Assembly: GCA_902489575.1 (NCBI GenBank)
Contig: CABUAQ010000008.1
Location: 1 to 36,404, forward strand
Direction of reading: 5' to 3'
DNA from: an uncultured bacterium
GTDB taxonomy: Bacteria > Cyanobacteriota > Vampirovibrionia > Gastranaerophilales > Gastranaerophilaceae
DNA length: 36,404 nucleotides
Shown: positions 1 to 8,479 of the stretch, one piece after another
Position numbering within the stretch: the first letter of the stretch is position 1
Layout: each line of letters starts with the position of its first letter
Program-made: the position numbers and the translations under genes
Notes under the pieces: generated by a model
Databases searched by the model: none
What the model saw: only the letters and a program-made list of their open reading frames with translations
Told to the model about the DNA's origin: nothing

Positions 1-50
1 ATATACTTTTAATAATGTAAATACCATAAGTTGTTTGAGTTGAATAAAAT

Positions 51-84
51 AAAAAAGCTAATGTTACAAAACATTAGCTTTTTT
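51..84. terminator. Bidirectional hairpin terminator
   Basis: A 15-base inverted repeat (51-65 against 70-84) with a 4-base loop contains AGCTAATGTT and its complement, flanked by A and T runs on the two sides. It lies 17 bases past the stop of the minus-strand gene at 101-916 and would end its transcript. The flanking runs let it work from either side. Confidence 0.8.
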
Positions 85-100
85 TTGAATAGAATTGTTA

Positions 101-916
101 TTATAAATTCTGGATGGCTTTACTGTCGCTGTCAATACCTTCTTTGAGCATTTTCTTTGCAACATCACCTTGAGTATCAAGCATTTTGCATACTGTTTCA
201 ATATTTCTTACTTTAGTAGAGAGTATAACGTCTGCATTGTTTGTAATATTACCGGTAACATTTTGATATGCTGCAAGAGCTGCTGATGATGTGCCTTGCA
301 TTAAGTTTCCAAGAACAGTCGTTCCTGCACCATAAACTCCTAAGTACGGGGATATGGCCGTTAAAATTCCGCCGAATCCGGAAATACAACTTGCAAACGG
401 CATTACTACATTTGATGCGATTTTACCAAGCCCGCTTCCTGTACCTATCCCGTAAGCTGCCGCACTTGTAATATCTGCAAGTCCGCTTACGTTTGAAGCA
501 TAGCCTGTTGCAACCCCCGGATTACTTCCCCATCCGTTGAGAATAGATGACGCTCCGCCTGTTGCGAGTCCATAAATCGAATTTATTGATGCCGCCCCGC
601 TTGGAAATCCTGAATAATTGTATAAGGAATCAACTCCGTATGATGAACCGGTGTTTGTCTTTGAGTAATATGATGTTCCGGATATGTTCATCGTTTCAGA
701 ACTGCCAAATATTGTTGCAAAAGATGACGGTGCCAATAAGCTTGCAAGATTATATAGCAATCCTCCTGCAGCTTCAAAACCTGTCCCGGTTCCGCTGCCG
801 GAAACGGTTAAATCTCTTAATCTGTCGTATGTTTCCCACATTTGGGCTTTTGCCGCAGAACTTGCATCTCCGAATCTGTTTGCTATTACTAAATTACTGT
901 CGTTTTTGTAAGACAT
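101..916 (-). CDS. Hypothetical Gly/Ser/Ala-rich protein, 271 aa
   Basis: I do not recognise this family. The ATG at 916 is preceded by an AGAGGT ribosome site. The first 45 residues are hydrophilic (start MSYKNDSNLV). Residues about 45-215 are rich in Gly, Ser, Ala, Asn and Tyr with repeated GTGS/GYGIG-like turns and short hydrophobic stretches. The last 45 residues look like an amphipathic helix rich in Lys and Asp. There is no classical signal peptide and the only Cys are two isolated residues. The composition resembles a surface or structural protein more than an enzyme, but that is inference. It follows the 944-1999 gene on the same strand with a 27-base gap and shares a terminator at 51-84, so the two probably form one transcript. 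Confidence 0.75.
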   Translation of the reverse strand: MSYKNDSNLVIANRFGDASSAAKAQMWETYDRLRDLTVSGSGTGTGFEAAGGLLYNLASLLAPSSFATIFGSSETMNISGTSYYSKTNTGSSYGVDSLYNYSGFPSGAASINSIYGLATGGASSILNGWGSNPGVATGYASNVSGLADITSAAAYGIGTGSGLGKIASNVVMPFASCISGFGGILTAISPYLGVYGAGTTVLGNLMQGTSSAALAAYQNVTGNITNNADVILSTKVRNIETVCKMLDTQGDVAKKMLKEGIDSDSKAIQNL

Positions 917-943
917 ATTAACCTCTTTATTTTATTTATTATC

Positions 944-1999
944 TTAGCTTTCAAATGTTTTAAATGTGCTTTCGATGTTTTTAGAAATAATTTTGTGAAC
1001 GGCATCCATTTCTGTTTGCAGTGCATTTTGTTCCGTATCAAGAGCTTTCAATCTAAGTTCAAGAGTTCTGTCTTCAGTTTGAATTTGTTCTGTTTTTGCG
1101 TTAATATCTTGAACTTTTTTCTCATAAACCTGTTGTTCGTAGTTATACTGGTTCATTGCATCCTGGTAAGCATTTTCATCCTGAACACTGGTCGCTGAAA
1201 GATCATACACAACACTGGAACCTTCTAATTGGAGTGATGTTGCCCTGCCGCTTGTATCGTACTCGATAATACCGTATTTGGATACTTCTTTGTTTTGAGT
1301 CTGATAATCAGCGTAGTATGAGTGTAGTGACAATGTCGGATCCTGTCTGCAAGCTTCAAGGCTATCATTTGTATTTGAATTTTGAGATACAAAATTTACC
1401 TCATTGCTGCTGTCAGTCCACAAATATATATTATCAAGCGCACTTTCATCACCATTGTTTTTGAAATTTAACCAATCTTTTGCAAGCTGGGTGTCAGGCC
1501 AATCCTGAGCAATTTGATCAAGGGTTGCGCTATATGTTCCCCAAGACCCTGTTTTGCTGGTGTCTGTGCGATCAACTGTATTTAAGCAGGTTAGTTTTTT
1601 TGTACCAACCATATAATAACCTTCTCCGCCTTCTGTCGGGGCAACATATTGCACTTGAGGGTTAGAATTTGTGTTTCTTATGCCTGTGTATTCTGATACT
1701 TTTGTGTAGTAGGTTATATAAGAATTATAGTTTATCCCGTCGCTATCTGTATACTCTGCATTTTGAATATCGGAAATTGTCTGGGTAGTATCGCCGTTAT
1801 TAAATGTGTATTGTGTGGATGTAAAATCGCTGGTGCTGGGTGCAGTAGGCACTTCCATCCCATAAAGCTGGTTCCATAACTCAGAGCTTTGATTTGCCAG
1901 TGCTGTTCTTGCCTGGTTAATTTGCTGCCCTTCATATTCAACATTTGACTTTCTTGCTGCAAGTGATATCCATCGTGCCTGAGATGCTGCAAGTCCCAT
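944..1999 (-). CDS. Hypothetical protein with MGLAASQAR N-terminus and C-terminal coiled coil, 351 aa
   Basis: The ATG at 1999 has a strong AAGGAG site. The N-terminus starts MGLAASQARWISLAARKSN and continues as a predicted helix rich in Gln, Asn and Ala to about residue 50. A Ser/Thr/Asn/Tyr-rich middle of about 220 residues follows. The final 70 residues (from about 280) form a Gln/Glu/Lys coiled coil. Helix ends around a variable middle resemble the general plan of flagellin-like or other filament proteins, but I see no specific motif and no flagellar genes nearby. I recall similar MGxxxSQAR starts among uncharacterised bacterial proteins; this is memory, not a search. Only one Cys pair is scattered in the middle (VGTKKLTCLN, LEACRQD). 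It is probably co-transcribed with the 271-aa gene downstream. Confidence 0.75.
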   Translation of the reverse strand: MGLAASQARWISLAARKSNVEYEGQQINQARTALANQSSELWNQLYGMEVPTAPSTSDFTSTQYTFNNGDTTQTISDIQNAEYTDSDGINYNSYITYYTKVSEYTGIRNTNSNPQVQYVAPTEGGEGYYMVGTKKLTCLNTVDRTDTSKTGSWGTYSATLDQIAQDWPDTQLAKDWLNFKNNGDESALDNIYLWTDSSNEVNFVSQNSNTNDSLEACRQDPTLSLHSYYADYQTQNKEVSKYGIIEYDTSGRATSLQLEGSSVVYDLSATSVQDENAYQDAMNQYNYEQQVYEKKVQDINAKTEQIQTEDRTLELRLKALDTEQNALQTEMDAVHKIISKNIESTFKTFES

Positions 2000-2183
2000 A
2001 TTGTTATCTCCTTCTTATGTATCTTATTTCTACCTTTTTTTACAGGTTTAATTATATTTTTTCTTAAGTCAATATAACCTATAAAAATTATACGATATTT
2101 ATTAAGTTTTATGTATTATTTTTTGTAAAAATCAACTATATAGTGGATATTTGTACTGTTACTGAATATGAACTGTTAAAAAC

Positions 2184-2213
2184 TTTACAGTTTTTTTATG
2201 TTTCTGCTATCAT
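2184..2213 (+). promoter_or_regulatory. Promoter of the mlaD-lpxK-nth operon
   Basis: TTTACA (2184-2189), an 18-base spacer, and an extended -10 TGCTATCAT (TG at 2205-2206, hexamer 2208-2213). Predicted start of transcription is near 2220, giving a leader of about 28 bases before the ATG at 2248. The -35 overlaps a short AACTGT/ACAGTT inverted repeat (2171-2192) followed by seven Ts, which could be an operator or a weak terminator of upstream reads. Confidence 0.5.
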
Positions 2214-2247
2214 ATTCCTATAATTGATTTTATATGAAAGGTTTATA

Positions 2248-3615
2248 ATGAGATTTTCATCTTCGTTTAAAGTGGGATTGTTAACATTAGTAGCTTTAAT
2301 TCTCTTGGTTGGAACGGTATTAAAGGTTAAAGGCAGAGCTTTTTCTTCTGCGAAGAGAATTGAAATTCAATTTAAAGATGTTAATGGATTAAGGCCTGGT
2401 GCGGGTGTTCAAATCATGGGGCTGAAGGTCGGTCAGGTTGAAGAAATTACTCCTGTTGTTAAAGGTGAAGAAAGTTTTGTAAATGTGAAATTTGTTATTA
2501 CTGATCCTTCGGTTCAAATTCCCAGAGCCTCTTCATTTTCAATACAACAGTCCGGTTTGATCGGGGAATTGTTCCTTGAAATTACTCCGCCAAAAACAAG
2601 AACTATCTATATTCCTATGAAGAATAAAAATCTTTTATATAAAAATGATCCTGTTCAAATGAAGTTGAATGATAAATATTATGATGTAGGGTTGATTAAG
2701 TCTGTAGATGTTTTATCAAGAGAGTCTTTGCCGTTTAATTATAAAAATAATATCACTACTCAGTATGCATATAAGGTTGATTACTTTATCAATTTGCCGG
2801 GATTAATTTTGCCGGATTTTTTAAAGGGTTCTGCTGTTACAGATGCTTCTCAACATAAGCTCCGTATAGTTCCGCTTGATGAAATGCCCATAGAGTACCC
2901 AAGTCAAAATTCTCCGTATACTATTATTGAACCGATGAGATTGTCTGACTTTATGGATTGGCAGTATAAGGCGGCAGAAACGTTAACAGAATCAACTAGA
3001 AAGGTTAATGAAATTCTTTCAGATGAGACCATTGCCGATTTGAAACGTACAATTGCAAATTTAGATTCCCTTACTGCTAAATCGAATGTTACTTTAGGAA
3101 AAGTTGATGAATTGTTAGATTCTTCTAAGGCTGATATTGAACATCTGCTTGCTATGACACAGCAGGCAACTGATGATTTTTCCAAATTATCAGCTAACTT
3201 AAATAATATTATTGGTGATCCACAGTTTAAATCTACAATGTTATCTACTGCTGATTCAGTTGATAGATTGTCTAAAAATTTAAATAAGCTTATGGATGCG
3301 GCAGATGCTGAACAAACTGGTAAAAATTTGAAAATTATAGCTGAAAACTTATCACAAATTAGTGAAAGTGTTAATGCAATGACAAAAGATGATAAGCTTA
3401 AAAATCAAATTACAACGGCTATAACAAATGTGAACTGTGCTATGACTGAAGTATCAACAGCATTGGAGACAGTGAACAGGATTAATCCTTCAAATCCGGG
3501 TCAGGCTTCTGATCTGGAACAAATTGTGAAAGATACGGTCGTTACAACTGCTAATTTGAGAAAATTCTCGGATAAGTTGAACAAAAGGTTCTTATTATTC
3601 AGGTTGTTATTCTAG
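2248..3615 (+). CDS. MlaD/MCE-domain lipid transport protein
   Basis: Predicted substrate-binding subunit of a Mla/Mce-type ABC system that moves phospholipids between inner and outer membrane; it would be anchored in the inner membrane with most of the chain in the periplasm. The ATG at 2248 follows GAAAGG; an in-frame TTG at 2224 would add 8 residues but has no better site. Residues about 8-26 are a single membrane segment. Residues about 35-115 carry the MCE fold, including FKDVNGLRPGAGVQIMGLKV and a SGLIGELFLEI strand. Residues from about 240 form long heptad-like helices rich in Leu, Asn, Ser and Thr, as in other MCE proteins. The stop is one base before lpxK, so the genes are co-transcribed. 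No MlaE or MlaF (permease, ATPase) is in the window. Confidence 0.85.
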   Translation: MRFSSSFKVGLLTLVALILLVGTVLKVKGRAFSSAKRIEIQFKDVNGLRPGAGVQIMGLKVGQVEEITPVVKGEESFVNVKFVITDPSVQIPRASSFSIQQSGLIGELFLEITPPKTRTIYIPMKNKNLLYKNDPVQMKLNDKYYDVGLIKSVDVLSRESLPFNYKNNITTQYAYKVDYFINLPGLILPDFLKGSAVTDASQHKLRIVPLDEMPIEYPSQNSPYTIIEPMRLSDFMDWQYKAAETLTESTRKVNEILSDETIADLKRTIANLDSLTAKSNVTLGKVDELLDSSKADIEHLLAMTQQATDDFSKLSANLNNIIGDPQFKSTMLSTADSVDRLSKNLNKLMDAADAEQTGKNLKIIAENLSQISESVNAMTKDDKLKNQITTAITNVNCAMTEVSTALETVNRINPSNPGQASDLEQIVKDTVVTTANLRKFSDKLNKRFLLFRLLF

Positions 3616-3616
3616 T

Positions 3617-4639
3617 ATGATAAATATCAAGACAAAAATTACACAAATACATTATCAAAGGGATCCTGAAGGTATTTTATTTGATTTTTTAAAATTTTGT
3701 TCCTATTTTTATGGAGCTGGCAGCGTTTTGAAAAATTTTCTTTATGATAAAAAGATTGTGAAACCTAAAAAGGTTAATGCTTATGTTATATCTGTGGGTA
3801 ATATGACAACCGGTGGTGTCGGTAAAACTCCTGTAGTTTCAGAAATAGCAAAATATCTCGTTAACGCAGGTAAGAAAGTGGCAATTGTTTCGCGAGGTTA
3901 CGGCGGGCGATTGTCTAATCGTAAGATTAATATGATTTCTGATGGAACGAGTATTTATTTTGATGCACTGCAGGCAGGAGATGAACCTTATTGGCTTGCT
4001 GAAAATACTCCAGGGTGTTATATTTTTACAAGTAAAAACAGATATATGGCTGCTAAATATGCGGTAGATAAATTTGGAATTGAAGTTATTATTTTAGATG
4101 ACGGATTTCAACACAGGAAGCTTCGTAGAGACTTAGATATTGTTTTGATGGATAGTGTGAAAGGCTTCGGAAATGAAAATTTGTTGCCGGCAGGTCCCTT
4201 AAGAGAAGGTCCAGAAGCTCTTGAACGTATTGATAAACTTGTTGTTGTGAGTAAAAGTACAAAACATGAAGTGGCACAAAAAGTTGCAAGAATAATGCAG
4301 AAACGTTTAAAAATTCCAACGTCTATATGTCGTACGGAGCCTGATTATGTTTATAATATAAAAACCGGGCAACGTCTTATGGAGGGTCTGGCTGTTACTG
4401 CTATGTGTGCTATAGGTCAGCCTCAACAGTTTTATGATTTTTTATCTGATTATCAAGTCGTAAATAAGGTTACTTTCGATGACCATCATCAATATACCCC
4501 GATTGATATTATTGATATATCAGGAAGTATTATTACAACAGAAAAAGATGCAGTAAAGCTTGCACGTTTTGATAGGGATAATATTTATGCTTTAAGGTTA
4601 AAAACAGTTATAAATGTTGAGGATTTACTTACGAAATGA
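3617..4639 (+). CDS. lpxK: Tetraacyldisaccharide 4'-kinase LpxK
   Basis: Phosphorylates the 4' position of the lipid A disaccharide precursor (Raetz pathway, inner-membrane cytoplasmic face). The 340-aa length is normal. Residues 61-72 are the P-loop GNMTTGGVGKTP. A SRGYGGR motif follows at about residue 92, DDGFQHRKLRRDLDIVLMD is the conserved catalytic Asp/His segment around residue 155-175, and LLPAGPLREG comes next. A hydrophobic N-terminal helix near residues 21-43 fits the membrane anchor of the family. It begins one base after the mlaD stop and its TGA overlaps the ATG of nth (ATGA at 4636-4639), so translation is probably coupled. It implies that this organism makes lipid A. Confidence 0.95.
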   Translation: MINIKTKITQIHYQRDPEGILFDFLKFCSYFYGAGSVLKNFLYDKKIVKPKKVNAYVISVGNMTTGGVGKTPVVSEIAKYLVNAGKKVAIVSRGYGGRLSNRKINMISDGTSIYFDALQAGDEPYWLAENTPGCYIFTSKNRYMAAKYAVDKFGIEVIILDDGFQHRKLRRDLDIVLMDSVKGFGNENLLPAGPLREGPEALERIDKLVVVSKSTKHEVAQKVARIMQKRLKIPTSICRTEPDYVYNIKTGQRLMEGLAVTAMCAIGQPQQFYDFLSDYQVVNKVTFDDHHQYTPIDIIDISGSIITTEKDAVKLARFDRDNIYALRLKTVINVEDLLTK

Positions 4640-5277
4640 TTGAAGTTGATATAGCTGCTGTTGTTAAGATTTTAGAAGAGGCTAAGCAGCCTCAAAGTGA
4701 TTTTGTTAAATTAATGGACAAATTTAAAGATCCATATTTGGTGTTAATCTCGTGTATTTTAAGTTTAAGAACAAATGACAAGACTACTTATCCTGCTGCA
4801 TTAAGAATGTTAGAACTTGCAAAAACTCCTGAACAGATGATGAATATCAGTTCCGCAGTTTTAGCAGAGGCTATTTACCCTGTTGGGTTTTACAAAAACA
4901 AAGCAGTGCAAATTATTGAATTATCCAGGCAGATTGTTGAAAACTATGAAGGAAAGGTTCCTGACAGTATTGAGGAGTTGTGTAAATTTAAGGGAGTTGG
5001 GCGAAAAACAGCTAATCTTGTTATGACACTTGGTTTTGGTAAACCGGCAATTTGTGTGGATGTCCATGTTCATAGGATTTTTAATCGTCTCGGGTATATT
5101 AAAACTTCTACTCCCGAAGAAACGGAATTCGCACTGAGAAAGAAACTTCCGGTACAGTTTTGGATACCTATAAATACATTGTTAGTTACTCATGGTCAAA
5201 ATGTTTGTAAACCTATAAATCCTAAGTGTGAATCTTGCCCGGTTTCAAAATGTTGCAATAAATTAATAAAAAATTAG
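4636..5277 (+). CDS. nth: Endonuclease III (DNA glycosylase/AP lyase)
   Basis: Base-excision repair enzyme that removes oxidised pyrimidines and cuts at the abasic site. At 213 aa it has normal length. The helix-hairpin-helix is FKGVGRKTANLVM with catalytic Lys124. The catalytic Asp142 lies in CVDVHVHRIFNRLGY. The [4Fe-4S] loop has C191-x6-C198-x2-C201-x5-C207 with one extra Cys206. The N-terminal segment LSLRTNDKTTYPAAL replaces the LSAQATD form of E. coli Nth and resembles the variant found in thermophilic bacteria and archaea. The gene is fused into the mlaD-lpxK transcript by a 4-base overlap; a repair enzyme in an envelope operon is probably only an operon accident. Confidence 0.93.
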   Translation: MIEVDIAAVVKILEEAKQPQSDFVKLMDKFKDPYLVLISCILSLRTNDKTTYPAALRMLELAKTPEQMMNISSAVLAEAIYPVGFYKNKAVQIIELSRQIVENYEGKVPDSIEELCKFKGVGRKTANLVMTLGFGKPAICVDVHVHRIFNRLGYIKTSTPEETEFALRKKLPVQFWIPINTLLVTHGQNVCKPINPKCESCPVSKCCNKLIKN

Positions 5278-5350
5278 TTTAAATGTTCAAAATTTTTATG
5301 TTTGGATTTATAATATTTGAACAAATTTAAGTACAAAAAGAAGGTCTATT

Positions 5351-5824
5351 ATGAAAATATTACCTACATTTACCAATTTAATCTCTGAAGTTAAAACTTA
5401 TTATGCCGGAAAGCATGCAAAAATTAATCAATATTACACTGATGACAAAGTTGTGGATGCTCTTAATTTATTGAAACCTGTTGAAGATGTCTTCGAATCC
5501 TATGCTAAACATAAAGGTGTTTTTGTTGTATTAGATAAAGCATCTACTATGGTAGAAAATGAAAATCTTATTAATCCGGAATTGAAAAAAGCTCTTGGAA
5601 ACAGTATTATGGTTAAAGTTGAAGATGGGTTGAGCGGTAGTGCAAAAACTTCAATTATTGACGTAACAAAACCATATTACAAGCATGTTGCCAAAAATGT
5701 AGTTATTTTACCTGATGGTGAAGGTAAAATGAAAGACGGTTTAATTTTAAGTCAGTATGAAGATAATTTTATCCGTACGGTATACAGAACTGTTGAAAAT
5801 TTAGTAAAACTGTTGAAAAAGTAG
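5351..5824 (+). CDS. Hypothetical protein, 157 aa
   Basis: No family is recognised. The ATG at 5351 follows AGAAGGTC at good spacing. The protein is soluble, slightly basic, and has no Cys, signal peptide or membrane segment. It looks mixed alpha/beta: an N-terminal helical part with LLKPVEDVFESYAKHKG, a strand FVVLDKAS, a central segment VKVEDGLSGSAKTSIIDVT, a strand VVILPDGEG, and a C-terminal helix rich in Leu, Val and Lys (RTVENLVKLLKK). It lies 73 bases after nth and 238 bases before hydC, all on the plus strand. The intergenic run before it is AT-rich with no obvious terminator, so it may be read from the upstream operon. The 3' end of the gene holds one copy of a palindromic repeat described separately. 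Confidence 0.75.
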   Translation: MKILPTFTNLISEVKTYYAGKHAKINQYYTDDKVVDALNLLKPVEDVFESYAKHKGVFVVLDKASTMVENENLINPELKKALGNSIMVKVEDGLSGSAKTSIIDVTKPYYKHVAKNVVILPDGEGKMKDGLILSQYEDNFIRTVYRTVENLVKLLKK

Positions 5825-5848
5825 GCGATTGCACCGTACGGTAGTAAC
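5773..5848. repeat. Paired CCGTACGG palindromes flanking the end of the 157-aa gene
   Basis: CCGTACGG, an 8-bp perfect palindrome, occurs at 5773-5780 (inside the gene) and 5834-5841 (after its stop). Each is followed by TA and then, a few bases later, by AACTG. Between them AACTGTTGAAAA occurs twice. The pair lies upstream of the hydrogenase operon. It may be a two-site operator or the trace of a short duplication. Confidence 0.5.
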
Positions 5849-6062
5849 TGTATTGTGTAAATTCGGGGTCTGGTTTCGTATTGCTGTGGTTTAAATTTAT
5901 GTAAAATTTCTTTTTTCGTGCCTTAATATGATTTATTATATAAATTACTTGCATTTTAAGTAGGGTATATGCTATTGTGAGTATATTAATTGCTTTGGTC
6001 TTTTTACATAGTGTACAAGGCAGTTGTGGGTTGATACAGTTGAATATAATAGGAGTTCGAGA

Positions 6063-6557
6063 ATGAGTGTAGAGTATTCTCATAAAATCGACACAGCAAA
6101 GTTAGATTCTATTATTCAGTTTTATGGAGCTAAAAAGTCTAACTTGATTGCGATTTTACAAAAGGTTCAGGAAGAATTTAGATATTTACCTGAAAATGCG
6201 TTAATTTATATTGGTACAAAAATAGAAGGTTTGTCGCCGGCTACAGTATACGGGGTGGCAACATTTTATGCCCAATTTTCATTGGATCCTAAGGGTAAAT
6301 ATGAAATTAAGGTTTGTGATGGTACGGCTTGCCACGTTCGAGGTTCAATGCCGGTTCTAAATGCAATAAAAGCTCATTTAGGATTGAAAGACGGTCAGAT
6401 GACAACAGAAGATGGTCTGTTCTCTTTAGAAACCGTAAGTTGTCTTGGTGCGTGCGGGCTTGCTCCTGTTTGTGTAATTAACGGTAAGGTATACCCCCAG
6501 ATGACTTCTGATGCAATAAAGGTTATTTTAGATACTCTTTTGAATGGAGAAAGATAA
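6063..6557 (+). CDS. hydC: NuoE-like [2Fe-2S] subunit of NAD-linked [FeFe]-hydrogenase
   Basis: Thioredoxin-like [2Fe-2S] subunit of the cytoplasmic trimeric hydrogenase, homologous to NuoE of complex I. The ATG at 6063 is preceded by AGGAG at ideal spacing; an in-frame TTG at 6024 lies upstream of that site and is less likely. At 164 aa the length fits the family. Residues 1-70 are the helical N-terminal domain (LQKVQEEFRYLPENAL, TVYGVATFYAQF). Cluster ligands are C85-x4-C90 (CDGTACHVRG) and C127-x3-C131 (CLGACG). The stop is one base before the chosen hydB start at 6559. Gene order NuoE-like, NuoF-like, HydA matches known bifurcating hydrogenase operons. Confidence 0.92.
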   Translation: MSVEYSHKIDTAKLDSIIQFYGAKKSNLIAILQKVQEEFRYLPENALIYIGTKIEGLSPATVYGVATFYAQFSLDPKGKYEIKVCDGTACHVRGSMPVLNAIKAHLGLKDGQMTTEDGLFSLETVSCLGACGLAPVCVINGKVYPQMTSDAIKVILDTLLNGER

Positions 6558-6558
6558 T

Positions 6559-8421
6559 ATGGAAAATGCTACATTAAATATAGATATCAAACAAGAGCAG
6601 ATAAAAGCTCAAGAACGAATGAATCAACAGGGATTAAGGGTTCTTGTATGCGCAGGTACCGGCTGTGTCGCAAATGGTTCTTTGCAAATTATTGAAAAAT
6701 TTAAAGAGTTAGGTGCGGATGTTTCTGTTTTAACCGATTACGATAAAATGACTATTGTTCCAACCGGGTGTCACGGATTTTGTGAACAGGGGGTTTTGGT
6801 AAATATTCCGGATAAACATGTTACTTACGTAAAAGTTAAACTCGAAGATGTAGAAGAAATTTATGAAAGTCATATTCGACATGGGAAACCTGTCGAGCGA
6901 CTTTTATATACAGATCCTTTAACTCATCAAAAAATTTTAAAGGATGAGAATATCAATTTTTACGCAAAACAAACTCGTACAGCGTTGGCTAATTGTGGGC
7001 ACATTGACGCTGAAAGTATTGATGAGGCAATTGCGGTGAGAGGATATGAAGCTTTAGCAAATGTAATTGCCGAAAATAATCCTGATGCTGTCATTGACAC
7101 TATAGAAAAGTCGGGTTTAAGAGGCCGAGGCGGCGGTGGTTTCCCAACCGGTCGCAAGTGGAGATTTACTGCAGCAAATAAAGGTGGAAAATCCTATGTA
7201 GTTTGTAATGGTGATGAGGGTGATCCCGGGGCTTTTATGGATCGCTCCGTTATGGAAGGTGATCCTCATAAACTTTTGGAAGGTATTGCTATTGCCGCTT
7301 TTGCAATCGGAGCAGATGAAGCTTATATTTATGTAAGGGCAGAGTATCCTCTTGCTATTAAAAGATTAAGAAAAGCAATAAAAGATGCTGAAGAACGAAA
7401 TTATTTAGGTAAGAATATCATGGGCTCAGGATTTAATCTTGAGATTCACATTAAAGAAGGTGCAGGAGCATTCGTTTGCGGTGAAGAAACCGCTCTTATT
7501 GCTTCTATTGAAGGTGAACGAGGAATGCCAAGACCTAAACCGCCGTTTCCTGCTAATAAAGGTTTGTTCGGAAGACCAACTCTTATTAATAATGTTGAGA
7601 CTCTTGCAAATGTACCTGTTATTTTGTTAAAAGGTGCTGAGTGGTTTTCCTCTATGGGAACTGAAACTTCTAAGGGTACAAAGACATTTGCGTTAACAGG
7701 CGAGGTTAATAATACCGGTTTGATAGAAGTTCCGATGGGTACGACTTTAAGAGAAATTATTTTTGATATCGGGGGCGGTGTTCGTAACGGTAAAAAGTTT
7801 AAAGCAGTTCAAATCGGAGGTCCGTCAGGCGGTTGTTTAACAGAAGAGCATCTTGATATTCCGATGGATTATGATAATTTAATAAAAGCCGGAGCTATGG
7901 TTGGTTCAGGCGGGCTTGTAGTTATGGCTGAGGATACCTGTATTGTTGAAGTTGCCAGATTCTTTATGAATTTCACACAGCATGAAAGCTGCGGAAAGTG
8001 TGTTCCTTGCCGTGAAGGTACCAAAAATATGCTTAAAATCCTTGAAAAGATTGTTGCCGGTAAAGGTGAAATGAGTGATATTCAACTCTTAGAGGACTTA
8101 GCGGTTGCTGTGAAAGACGGTTCACTCTGTGGTCTTGGTAAAACTGCTCCAAATCCTGTTTTATCTACCTTAAAATATTTTAAAGATGAGTATATTGCAC
8201 ACATCAAGGATAAAAAATGTCCGGCAGGTGTTTGTACTGCGATGAAAAAGATTGTTATTCAGGAATCTTTGTGTAAGGGTTGTACAAAGTGTGCAAGAAC
8301 TTGTCCTGTTGGCGCTATTTCAGGCAATGTTAAAGAACCGCACCATATTGATCAATCAAAATGCATCAAGTGTGAGGCTTGTTTAACTAATTGTCCGTTT
8401 AAGGCTATAGTATTAGAGTAG
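6559..8421 (+). CDS. hydB: NuoF-like flavoprotein subunit of NAD-linked [FeFe]-hydrogenase
   Basis: Carries the FMN and NAD(H) site and passes electrons to HydA. Two ATGs are possible, 6544 and 6559; 6559 is chosen because GGAGA lies 8 bases upstream, and it gives 620 aa. Domains in order: thioredoxin-like [2Fe-2S] domain at 25-110 with C31, C36, C71 and C75; FMN/NADH domain from about 140, with GRGGGGFPTGRKW at 189-201 and CNGDEGDPGAF; the SLBB-like region; a [4Fe-4S] site ESCGKCVPCREGT near 476 plus the later Cys in SLCGLG; and a C-terminal two-[4Fe-4S] ferredoxin (CKGCTKCARTCPVG and CIKCEACLTNCPF). The extra ferredoxin domain is typical of HydB compared with NuoF and supports an electron-bifurcating role, which is inferred. 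Confidence 0.94.
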   Translation: MENATLNIDIKQEQIKAQERMNQQGLRVLVCAGTGCVANGSLQIIEKFKELGADVSVLTDYDKMTIVPTGCHGFCEQGVLVNIPDKHVTYVKVKLEDVEEIYESHIRHGKPVERLLYTDPLTHQKILKDENINFYAKQTRTALANCGHIDAESIDEAIAVRGYEALANVIAENNPDAVIDTIEKSGLRGRGGGGFPTGRKWRFTAANKGGKSYVVCNGDEGDPGAFMDRSVMEGDPHKLLEGIAIAAFAIGADEAYIYVRAEYPLAIKRLRKAIKDAEERNYLGKNIMGSGFNLEIHIKEGAGAFVCGEETALIASIEGERGMPRPKPPFPANKGLFGRPTLINNVETLANVPVILLKGAEWFSSMGTETSKGTKTFALTGEVNNTGLIEVPMGTTLREIIFDIGGGVRNGKKFKAVQIGGPSGGCLTEEHLDIPMDYDNLIKAGAMVGSGGLVVMAEDTCIVEVARFFMNFTQHESCGKCVPCREGTKNMLKILEKIVAGKGEMSDIQLLEDLAVAVKDGSLCGLGKTAPNPVLSTLKYFKDEYIAHIKDKKCPAGVCTAMKKIVIQESLCKGCTKCARTCPVGAISGNVKEPHHIDQSKCIKCEACLTNCPFKAIVLE

Positions 8422-8479
8422 TAAGTTGTTATTGTTGATAATGTAATGACATAACAATCTAGAAAAAGGAAATATAAAA

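Noticed and set aside
5949..5990. Possible Rex-type operator (TTGTGA-like half site) and promoter upstream of hydC
   Set aside because: Only one half of the palindrome fits and no -35/-10 pair has good spacing, so it was not listed as a site.
5769..6083. 104-codon minus-strand open frame between the 157-aa gene and hydC
   Set aside because: It starts in the hydC ribosome site, has no site of its own, an unnatural composition (many Ile, Asn, Thr, Tyr and scattered Cys) and overlaps genes at both ends.
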